From assembly GCA_946811695.1 (NCBI GenBank), contig OX328126.1, forward strand, positions 8,508,197 to 8,572,196: a stretch of DNA of 64,000 bases. The letters run 5' to 3'. The stretch is from Gonocerus acuteangulatus (lineage: Eukaryota; Arthropoda; Insecta; Hemiptera; Coreidae). Numbering within the stretch: position 1 is the first letter of the stretch; every line of letters starts with the position of its first letter. The notes beneath the pieces were generated by a model, which searched no databases, was not told the DNA's origin, and worked only from the letters and a program-made list of their open reading frames with translations. This document shows positions 34,501 through 46,500 of the stretch, in pieces. The position numbers were made by a program, and so were the translations under genes.

Positions 34501-37500
34501 TTAGTTCTTTAGTAGATTTATTAAAAATATCAGTTTCTTTAAAACGTTAGGCTGACAACAATTTTTGAACCATACAGAAAATGTGGTGGAATTTAAAAAT
34601 TATTTTTACATTCTTTTAAATAATAAATTTCCCCCAGTGCCTTAAGGTGCTTTTATCTTCCTAAAAACAAATCCTTTACTCAACTTTAATCCACTAAAAA
34701 TTGTTTACACTCCTCCTTTTTTCTTCTTAAATACTCATTCATCGAAGCTCCTTTTTGATCTGCTTCTATTCTAATTATATTATAACTGATGGACCCTCCA
34801 AGGGAAGACTTGCATAAAAAAAAATTTACTCCACCTTCAAACACTAACAAATGCACGTGGAGTAGAACATGAACTGGCACAAGCCAGTAATTTTGATTTG
34901 TAAATTTTCTTTGGGGGTAGGAATAAACAAAAAAATTATCTCATATCCTTATTTACTCCAGAAGAAAATTCCGAGGTCCAAGCTTAATTAAAAATGTGAT
35001 GTCAACACTTACCTACTTTATTTTTCTTCTAGTGATTTGAAAATGGCCTAAAGGCCGAAATGTTACGTGTAAGGAGAGGAAATAAATAAATAAAATATTT
35101 ATGGCTTGAGGTGGTGATCATAATAAATTTGAGGTGTTTTTAATTAAAAATACCATTTACATAACAATTGAATTCATACATTTTGAAGGGAGACTAGACT
35201 TCAAATTTATTCTCAACGAAATTTGAAATTAAAACAATTGAATTAACCCTAAAAAATGAAATGAAGTGAATGAAACTTAGGCCATATTAAAAACCTACCA
35301 AATGTGTGCCTATTTAATGTGTTTACTATATTTTTAAATGAGTATTTACTTTGAATTTCTAATATACAACTCGACAACAATTTTATAAAATACATGAGAT
35401 TATTAAAGTGAAATTAAAGGAAAGGAATGTAGTGCTCAGAGGCCAATTGGAAATGAAGTGAAGGTAGCAATATGTCTTAGGCAATCATAGTTTTATTTTA
35501 TGTACATATCATATTTAACAATTTTATTTAAAATAACAGGAAAAATGAGACAAGAAAAATAAGTAACGAACTGGAGAATGAACTAATACAATGAGTAAAT
35601 AGACAAAATAATTCAATCTCAATGAAGGTTTTTGTTGTTTCTTCCTCATCATGTTAATTGATAATCGTGGGAGTTAGTAAATATGATGGATTATCAGCTA
35701 ATTCTCAACCATCATTCCGAGATTGAGGATAAATTTTGTCTTCAGCTTCCGTAACTGCAACAAATAGTTTTCTTCTTCTTAACTGTTGAGATTGTAAGGG
35801 CATAACTTTTGTTAGATTGTATATCGAATTCCCTTGGTAGTTTGTCAATTTTGTCCATTGGTCTTCAGCCTTCTTTCCTACAACAACATTTATTAGATAT
35901 TAGAACACAAATAACATAATGCAATAGTATTTCCTTTCAAATACTTGGCTTCTGGGGATATGTTTAAAATAATACCTATAGGTTGGGAGAAAGGACTGTT
36001 CCCACCATTATACCTGTCTGAATTATGCCGGGCAATATGGACACACTCGCAACCTGTTTAAATGCCTGAACCTAATGTCAAAATGTGGGAAACAATTACA
36101 ATAGAGTATGAGAGAAAGTAGCAATTTTATACAAATTTTTTTGAGCTATTCACAGTAAACATGTAACCATAAGAAAACCAGCTTTCAGTGGTTCTTCATT
36201 CTTTAACTACAAACAATTTTCTCACTTATTTTTGTTCACTTAATACAATTTGCTTTAATTCAATTGTAATCTCAATAATGTTTTTAAGAGTTACTTTATT
36301 TTTAAATCTACTTAATTAAATAAATATATTAAAAATAGGTAAAATAACCTGAACTTACATAATTCATTCTTATAATACTCACTATTTTTGTTCAATTAAT
36401 TTATTTTTTTTCAATTCAATTGATATGTTAATAATATTTTTGAGTGTTACTACATCTTTAAATGTAAATCTACTTTGTATTTCTATTAAAATAACGAAAA
36501 CAGGGAAAATAACCTGTACTTATATTATTCATTTTGATAATAACAATATTTTTCTTCACTTGATTTATTTGTTTCAGTTCAATTGTTATATTAATAAAAT
36601 TTTTGAGTGTTACTACATCTTTAAATGTAAATCTACTTTGTATTTCTATTAAAATAATGAAAACAGGTAAAATAACCTGTACTTACATAATTCATTTTTA
36701 TAATAATACTCAGTATTTTTGTTCACTTGATTTATTTGTTTTAACTTAATTGTAATCTCAATAATATTTTAAAGAGTTGCAACGCTTTTAAATGTAAATC
36801 TACTTTGCATTTCAATTAATATATTAAAAACAGACACAATAACCTGTACTTTGTCCGTGTTTAATTCTTTGGCGATTTAATCCAATGTCTGGTCTTTACT
36901 TGTCGTCCTCATATAATTCAGAAGACTTGTATCGCACAACACAGTAAAAATTTTCACTTCACTTATTAAACTTTCCATGATTAAATGGAATGGCGAGCGA
37001 GCCAGTACCGACAGAGGACGTAGGAATCTGTGTGAAAACACAAAAACGCCGAGGGACGACAGAGGCCCTTGCCGCGCCTGCGCCTGCGCTGGCTTCAATA
37101 TGCGGCACTCCATTGAAACTAATGTGTTGCAGAAACGCCGAGGCCTGTGCTTCGTCTCTGCTGCGTCTGCGCTGGGCTCAATTTGCGCCCGGCCTAAGGC
37201 TAGAAGGCACGGCTCCTAAAAGCTCGAGCTCTCAGAGCTTGGACAGGGCTCGATAGAAGACGCGAGCCTTGAAGGCTCGGCTTGGTAGAAGGCACGAGCC
37301 TTGAAGGCTCGGCTTGGTAGAAGGCGTGAGTCTTGAAGACTCGGCTTGGTAGAAGGCGTGAGTCTTGAAGACTCGGCTTGGTAGAAGGCGTGAGTCTTGA
37401 AGACTCGGCTTGGTAGAAGGCGCATGCTTTGAAGCCTTTTACTTTTCATTTCCAAAATGGCGGACGGCGGGCAAACAGCTGTTTCATGAAATATACTTTG

Positions 37501-40500
37501 GTAGATTTGTCCAAAATTGATTCCGTCTCACTGAAATTATACGCTAGCAATTAAATTTATCATGACATCGATAAAATAGATTATATGGATCACTAATCGG
37601 TTAAAAATAGTAACTTTTTCTAAAAAATAAATTCTGTTAGACGGTGATGGCAACACTGTCATACTTCTTAACTGTATGACACTGTCATACTTTTATCACC
37701 CTTTAATAATAATTGTCCATACAATTTTTCATTCAGATTTTAATCCATAAGAATACAGAATTTAAAAAATCAGCTAATTGAAGCACTCTTTTTAGCGTAA
37801 TCATTAACGTTATAAACTGGACTCTGTTGAATTTTAATAAATTACAAATGAAGCAAAATAAGAATTATCAGAGATAACAGCTAAATTACCTCCCTTTGTA
37901 AATAAAGATGCCGTCAAAAATTTAAATTTATTATTGTTAAATAAATCTCACCAACAAATCGAAATTAATAAAATGAAATAATTGAAGAGTAAGTAATTAT
38001 TGTATAGACATAATCTATTAAAGCACTAGAAAGGGATTGACTATAACCGTGCTTGCCGAAGCTCTACCTTCACAAGGCTCCAGGGAGAACCTTGCCGAAC
38101 CTTTAGGGCTTGATAAGGTTAGGCTGAAGCTTCACTCCCAAGCCTTCATCGAGCCCTCAGAGCTCCGGCTGTAGAGGCTAGGTTCAAGGTTCAGGCCTGA
38201 AGCCTCTAGTCAGGGCTCGCTTTTAACAACACTAGGTATAGCACATATAACAATAAGGGAGGTTCCATGGAACAGTGTTACCCATTCTAAATACCTATTG
38301 AACTTCCCATAAATAAAATTCAACTTTAAATATCAACTATGTATTTGTCAAATACCACTCACTCACTGACCTATCATTGCCCAGCCCAAACCACTTGACA
38401 GACAATTTTGAAATTTTGCATAGACACTCCCTTTAGGATGTAAACACTCGATAAGAAAGTTTTTTTTTTTTTTTTTTTTTTTATTCAATTTTTTAAGTAT
38501 TTTTAAAGGGGTTTGAATTTTTAACTGGTTTAAAAGAGAGCTTGCTCACCTAGGCAGCATGCATTGCTAGAACGATAGCAGGTCAGCTGTTACCGTATTG
38601 TATCCATTTCATAATACTATTTCTATTTGCGGTTCATTTCAACTATGATGGCATTCCTTGAATTACTAGAAATAAACTGTGATTTTGTCCCTCATAGAGT
38701 TTACGCTTTACCTAGTGATGGTCCAGCCGAGGTAATAATATCCCGAATTTTTGCACAGTCTCCTCACCCATCAGCATCCACCAGCAGAACACGTCTTGGT
38801 CATGCACGCAAATATAACGGGTGTTTATAAATGACATCTTGGAAACATAAATGTTTACATTTCAAAGTACATTTATTATTGACAACAAATTTTAACCTGT
38901 ACTGGTTAAACTGCTGGTACTGCTAACCTATAGATAACGGGTTATCTCTTTGTTATCTGTTTCTTGACACTGGTCAGGAACGCCCCAATATCAAGAAACA
39001 TTATACTTTGATTACTTATAAATTGATGAATAACTTATAGTTTGACGGGAACCGTGCTATAATAAACTGCACAAAATTATATAGTAGTGTCAATTTTTTT
39101 TTTTTTTTTTTTGTTGGATTTAAGGCATGTCAACCGTTGGGGTCATTAACGCCAGAGTGTCAATTTTGATGATACATTATTTATCGCAATAAAATAACTA
39201 CTTATATGCCGTGACGAAGCATGGGTATTCAGCTAGTATTATATAGGCTGTGCCTTTGGTTTTGAAAAAAAAAAAAGCAAGGCAATACTCATATCATTAG
39301 AAAAGGCCAGCAACCAATAGACAAACTGCTAGGGCACAAACAAAAACACTATTATTTACTTATTTGTATTGTCTTAATAATTTGTACTATAAGCTCTCCA
39401 TACTATGCTATTCAGATGTTATTTCATAGCCAAAATAGAATTAACTACTTTAGTTACAATAAAATAAATTGCAATTACATTTATTTGGTTGTTTTAGAGG
39501 AGTTTTGACTTTTGAAGTTATTTCCTTTCTGACTTATGAAGGAGCTAATTTATGTGAGCAATATGAATTATTGCGGACTCAACAGGATTCTGATCTTTCT
39601 ACCAACCTGCGAAAAGTGCATCTTGTAAGTTATTATGACCTAAATACACTACCGTATCAGATTCTATAGAAGTTTCTTTTAGTGAAATGTTACCTCTCTA
39701 ACTTGAGTGAGGTCTAGCAGATAAACTGCATGGAATACTGTTAGCATCAACAATCCTGCAAGATAGATGAGAGAATTGGTTCATTAAGTTCTTGGCTCTT
39801 CATATAAAAACATTTACACCACACAACCAATTATCAAAAAGTCCGATTCACAGGAACTGCTTCATCTCAGTACGTTTCCATTCTTATTCCTAGTGCCATT
39901 TGGAAAGCTAGGAATAGAAACAGTTTTTATTTTTCACGAACAATTTAAAATTAAATCTAAATGAGAATATTTTAGGCACCACAACAGGAAGACAGTATCC
40001 CAAGCAGAAATTACTCCCTCTGCCTTCCCAATAAATAAACAGTGTTACAAATACGTTTCTCATTTTCTTACATTTGTTTACTAAAATACTCATTTTACTA
40101 TTAAATTCAATTTAAAAAACAGCCAAATAAAAGCTAAGGCTAACAGGACCAAAAAATCGTCCAAAAGAACAAAACCGACAGTTTTAGGCACTATTTTCTT
40201 GGATTGACATCGTCTCATCGAAAATCACTTCAAACCTTTTTTCGTAGAGAATTTAGTAAGCTTTTGAATAGTCACCTTCCACTTAGCACAATTTCCCAAC
40301 CGTTTTCGAGATATTTAAGAAAATATACAAAGATCCCCCTGCCTGTTAATGAATTTTTTTCTTTCTAGTACTTCTTTGACTCCAAACGGAACCAACATTT
40401 AAATATCTTTGTTTAGATGAATATATATATAAGAAGCTGTCTACAAATCAACTTTTTTTTTTTTTTATCATTAGCTTTCGGTGTTCAAATATCGGTATTC

Positions 40501-43500
40501 CAGAGTTATGTTATGCAAAATCTTTTATGCAAATGATATTTTTGAGAAAAAATATTTTATTTTTAATACTTATTTTCTTTATGTATTAAATTATATTCCT
40601 ACTCTAAGGGTATAACAAAAAGCAAATTCTGGCTGATTTAATAATGTTTTCTTTTTTAGGTTGTTACTGCTATAAGGGAAATCTTGCAAACAATTACTTC
40701 TTATAAAAAGATGAAGCATTTAAGTGATTCTGATAAAAAATATTTGCTAAATCTGCAAAGTAAGAGTATTAAACATCTATAATAATATTGTTCTTGACTA
40801 TATTGTTCTTTATGCACATTTTTATAGCATCATAAATTAAACTCTACATTTTTGGAGTGCACATTGCATATATTCATTTATCTGCGTACTTTTGTGTTGT
40901 TGCACATGATCATTACAAATTTGTACATTTGTAGGCCATTTTGATTTTTGAGGTATGAAACAAACAACTCTTTGAATAGTTATGAGTAGCTGTCAAGAGA
41001 TTGATGTTCTCTCGTCAGTATCTGTTAAGAGAGTCATGTCTCTTCAGTATCTCTCAAGAGATCCGTGTTCTCTCTTCAGTATCTGTTAAAAGATCCGTGT
41101 TCTCTCTTCAGTATCTGTCAAGATATCCATCCTCAGTATATCTTGTACTGGTGTTTCTTATTATGCTTCTGTGGAACTTCAGATTAACTACTCAAGCTGG
41201 AGAAAATATGTGTCAAATGTGCTTTCAAACCTCAAGAAAACTCTACCACTCTCAGGCACCCAACACCTTCAAGGCAGGGGATCTACATACCCTTATCTGA
41301 CTTTAGGATAGTATAAAAATAAAAAAATAAACTAATTACATATATAAACCAACACCTTGCTGACCACAAGCATAGGCACTGAGAGAACAACCACCGCCAC
41401 CACAAGGAGGAAGTAGAATAACACCAGCTCAAGGAGATTGGACCCCACCAGTTAAAGAGGGGGAGGCCTCGCCACATAAAGGAGTGGTATGCCCCACCGC
41501 TACAAGGAGGTGGGGCCCCCACCACTTCAAGAGAGAGGAGCCTCACCACATAAAGGAGTGACCTGCCCCACCGCTACAAGGAGGTGGGCCCGCCACCACT
41601 TCATGAGAAGGGAGCCTCACCACATAAAGGAGTGGTGTTCCCCACCGCTACAAGGAGGAGGGACCCTACCACTTCAAGAGAGGGTAGCCTTACCACATAA
41701 AGCAGATATCCAGAAATAAAGAACAAGAGATGAGTAACATGATGAAATACAGAAGAAAATATAAAATAACACCCTGACCGCTGATGACAGAAAATGACTG
41801 CCCAATACGGATATTAATGAAATTATTAATCAATGCAGCAAGTTGATTTGACAAATTCCAGTCATATGTGGAAAATGAATGCATGTTCACATGTTTTCAT
41901 GAATGGCCCAAAAACTTATTTGGAAAATAAATTGTCAAATTTTATCTCAGAAAAAAATTCAGAAGGTCTATCAGTAGGTATATATGAGTGTGTAATAGCA
42001 AAAAGGGAAAAAAAAAAAATTAAATAGTTATTCATTATTGAAAATGTGTAAAGCAAATGGTCATAACAAATCATCATCTATCAATATTAGCATTTTGTTT
42101 CTATTACCTTCTTCTGTCAGGATTTATATGAGGAAGGAGGGATTTTATTAGGTAAGCCTGAAGACTAGACCTTAAAGCTCATCCGAACATATAACGATCT
42201 TAATCCTCGTGTTTCTTCTTAAAGATTGATTTCATTCAACTTTCCCTGAAGTATGATTCTGTGAGGGACTTTACTGCAAAGAAAGATATAATAATGTAAG
42301 TTACTTTGAAATTGACCATTCACTCTTTGTCTTTTCAACAGCCAATGTAAATAGTAAAATTCTCAAACAAAAAAAAAACGTGCACAAGTTAAACAAGTGT
42401 TTTTTTTCTTTCCGGAAAGATGGTAGCTTATAACTCATTAAATGTTGTTAGTCAAAGACTGATCAAATTCGTTATCAATTATGTTATATCTTTGAAATAA
42501 ATATCGTTTTGTTTGTTGTTTTGATTTACAAGATTAACAGATTTTATTTTATTTATTTTTTATTAGAAATATTTGTATATATTTTTTTCTTCGAATAAGC
42601 TTGAAATTTATTTAAAATTACTAGATTTAAATTTACTACCTTCCAACTCCTGTTAAATTTATTTATTTAAATTTTAACGTCCATTATAATTAACTCAAAA
42701 TTTTAGGACGGGTTATCTAAAGGTCACCATTCTTTTCTAGTCAGGATAGGGCTGATGCTTTTCAAAGAATTTAGTAAGCTTTCAAAGTCACCATCCACTT
42801 ACCACAATTTCTCAACCGTTTTCGAAATATTGATCAAAATACACAAGTCTCACATAGCTCATGTCTGTTAATATTTATTTTTCTAATACTACTTCAAACA
42901 TAAACTAAATTTAAATATCTTAGTGTGGATGAATAGCACACCTCTGAAAAAAAAATGTTGACTATAGCCATTGTTTTGATGCAAGAGAACCCAATATTTT
43001 AATTTTGATCGCTTTTCTCAAAAATGGTTAAAGATGTCGACTTAGAAGTGAGTGCATTTGATGCCTCACATTAAAATACTTATAAAAAGTGTACCTGGAA
43101 GTGTATTAATTTAAAACAATAAGAGAGAGAGATGAGAGAGATTGAATTTTAGTAATTGGTTTCTTGAAATAATTTGCAATGACAATTTTTCTCTATTGAA
43201 AATTTAAATAAGTAAGTACCAAAATGAAAACATGTTTCAATCAATCTCTAAGACTTTTTGTCTTAGTTTTTTGGTCCCCTACACGCTCCCGAAGTTTTGC
43301 CATTTAAAATCGGGACACCCTATATATATATATATGAATTGGACCACGATATTTTTTAATGGATTCTTAAACATTGAGATTTATAGTTGGCACTTCCAGA
43401 TGGTGTCATCTGGTCGACAACATAAGCAGGTTTCTTCAGTATAGAGTGAGGATGAAAACATGTTAAAAATAAACAAAAAGATACTTTTTTTCATGCTCTT

Positions 43501-46500
43501 TTGTTTGTTAATTTTACAAAAGGAGTTAAGAACGAACTTTATGCTTTGTTGTCCATTTCTTTTCTCCCATTTTTAATTTTTTAACTAAATGATATTTTCT
43601 TTTTTTTTACAGATGAAATTTCAGGAACAGAAGACCTCAGATGCCTTTTTGTCCTAATTTTGAGACAGTTTAACCCACAAGTTCATAGTAAACAATATCT
43701 CCGAGACGTGATCGTTACGAATCATGTTCTCCTCACGTTCATCGAGAACTCATTGCTTCCTAACACCGCAGTTCTTCTTCAGGCCCATATGAAGAAGTGG
43801 GCATAATATTTCTTACTAATATTTCTTACTAATATTGTTTATGTTTTATAATGCTATTTAAGTTAAATCTAAGTTAAATGTCTTTCATTCACTTTTGAAG
43901 AAGTAATGCATTGATGGGATAAAAATGACATCTATATCTTGTAGTTAAATACTCCCCCACCCCCAAAAAAAATTGTTTTTGAAAAAAAGAGGCCAAGTTC
44001 CAGGCCCCTCCCAAAAACAGTTTATCTATGAAAGTTATGATATCATAGTATTGGGCCAAGTTTTAGGCTCTTAAACCTTGCCAAGAACCTAGTAATACCC
44101 TCTCACTTATTTGTGCATTTCCAACTTGGCCAGTTTTCGTTAAGTAACCTTTTAACTTAAATAGAGTTCATACAACCCCAATCGTTTTGTCATCAGAGAG
44201 TTTATAATAACCCTGAATTGCACCCTAAGGGAAGAGCCTAATAATTTTGATGAGTGAGACAAATAAATTCTGATTTTCAATCGCCTATATCTCAGAAACG
44301 CTTCAATGTCGAATTCTGAAACTGTACAATTTCTCTCACATCTATTACTATAATATCTGTGTAAAATTTCATAAATTTATCTATTACTGGCTCCAAGTTT
44401 ATCTATAATTTATGAGAGCGTAAAATTCCTGTAATATATACTGAGTGTGCGTAGGCCGGAACTTGGCCTGGAGCACTGCTGTGCGCCTATATTTTTACTA
44501 AATTACCCAAACTTAACAGAACAATATTGGGAGTATTCCACTGTAATCCTACATTCTTTTAGAAGCTTTTATGTGCAATGCGTTGCTTTTATTTAAAATG
44601 ACATAATGTGAGAAGAATTTTACTGTGAAGAATTATTTTATTGAATGAAACCAAATTTATTCTATTTTAGTTTTTAATATCAATTGATTTTTTTTTATTG
44701 AAACATTTCTTTTGTGTAATTTTAATAAAATGTTTGATAAAAATATGGCAAGAAACAAGGATTGGCACAAAAGAAAATAAATTAAAGTAGATTAAGGATA
44801 CTGTTCGAGTAACATTAAGGATACTGTTCGAGAATGGCATTCAAGCAGCAGGTGTAACAGATGAGAAGTAGCCGTCCTCTGCCGCCTGAATAGGTCATTC
44901 CTAACTGACTTAACTCATACCTTATGACGGGACAAGACAGCACTCACTGACAAACTGCATACTCAGACAAAACACTAACTTACCACAATACATGAACGAA
45001 ATACTTTCCTATGACAGGAAATATATCACAGACATATTCCAACTCCTTAAAAATACAAAACATTTTGGTAAAATATAACAAACCTAAAATATATATAAAA
45101 ATAAATATTATTCAGTGAGGCACTAAAAGCTCTACATACAATTAACTTAATTTTCCTTAACCATTACATACTTACTTGAATATTGAATATTTCTAAATAT
45201 CAGGTCATCTCATAAGTAATGTTTGTTTTTAATATTCTGTCTGCTTATTTTCCCTCCTTTTCAATTTTATGTATCATGTTTTGGTTGGTGAAACTTATTT
45301 ATTCTATGCTGAAATTTCATTTGAAATGAATCTCCCAAATCACCAATTATGCCATGTTATGCTTTGGGAATTCAATAAAGGAGAAAATGTTGCTTCAACT
45401 TATCGAAAACTTGTAGAAATAGTGAGTGACAAGTGTAGCGGTGGTTTGAACGATTTTGATCAGGAAACCACAAGCTTGAAGTCGAACCTCTTACAGGTCT
45501 AGCAACAGAGCTTGACAGTCGAAGAGCTAGCAGAAAAACTTGGATCGACACATTCTACAGTCCACTGACATTACTTATCGGATGAGCTGATATTTTTATT
45601 GAGTTGTACTTTTTTCTTTGTTATTTATATTGTTGTGGTTTAATTGCTTATTTGCGATGAATTATTAATAAAATAAATAAATCACTAATGCATTTTTTTA
45701 GATTTGTACCAGTTGAAATGATGCGTCAGTATGGCTACCTCCTTGAATGCTTTGAAGAAAATGGCCATTTTGTTAATGATTGTGTTTTTACAATGATGCA
45801 TCACGTTGCTGGAGATTTAGAACATGTTACTGCCCTCTTCCAGCCGACGATTTTGAAGACTTTTAGTCTGATATGGGAAAATGAATTTCAGATTTGTGAT
45901 GTGAGTATAGTCTATATGATTTAAATAGTTTGTCTGTACATTGCATGTAGTTGCGAGTTTGGCTCTGTGATAGAGAACTCAAGTCATGCTCTGGAAGACA
46001 TGAGATCAAACTTGGGTGTGTATTGAAACTTTATCTTCTAGTCAGTCCCTAGGCCCTCTCAGCCTTAATGGGTAATATTTCAGTAATAAACCTCTTTTTT
46101 ATATTTTAGGATTGGAGTGATCTCATTGAGTATGTGATTCACAAATTTATCAACACGCCTCGCTCGCTACCAGGCGTACTTACTAACAATGCAAACGAAG
46201 CGATTCTCCCACCACATCAAAAGGAGGTCTTGGAAGGGTATAGCAGTTACACAGACGTTTAGCTTTGTGTTTCAAACATAATTCATAATGTATTTAGTAA
46301 ATTAGAAAAGTGGGCAGCAGTCTTATCTTTTAAAAACATTTATATAAATCAATTTTATTTTTGTTTTTTGTTTAATGGGATTGTCATTGTCTAACAATTC
46401 CATAAATTGCTGCAATTTTGAGAGACAGTTGTGATACCTGAGTTAATATTTTTTCATTTTGTAAATGGAGTATTGATTATTCTATGTATTTGTAATTAAT

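Larger units (their letters stand above)
33224..37194. mobile_element. PIF/Harbinger element (3.97 kb) inside the hAT-like element
   Basis: Inverted ends GGCCGGGCGCAAATTGAGCC (left) and GGCTCAATTTGCGCCCGGCC (right) are perfect, flanked by TAA on each side (33221-33223, 37195-37197), the 3-bp TWA duplication of PIF/Harbinger. The right half encodes a broken MADF-like accessory protein; no DDE transposase remains. The left half is occupied by other repeats. Confidence 0.88.
33197..38234. mobile_element. hAT-like element carrying a nested Harbinger element
   Basis: Left end TAGTGTTGTAAAAGAGCG (33197) and right end ...CGCTTTTAACAACACTA (38234) are imperfect inverted repeats with the TAG/CTA termini usual for hAT. 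Flanking 8-mers do not match, so the target duplication is lost or the boundary is slightly off. No hAT transposase seen; a palindromic minisatellite lies in it (37259-37440). Confidence 0.5.

Noticed and set aside
36977..37256. Two + strand frames of 80-88 codons
   Set aside because: They lie in the GC-rich terminal region of the Harbinger element and its flank, antisense to the MADF remnant, with no domain.
46221..46232. Alternative exon-15 donor GTCTTG at 46227
   Set aside because: It would leave phase 0, whereas exon 16 needs one base to complete a Gly codon; GTATAG at 46238 fits both neighbours.
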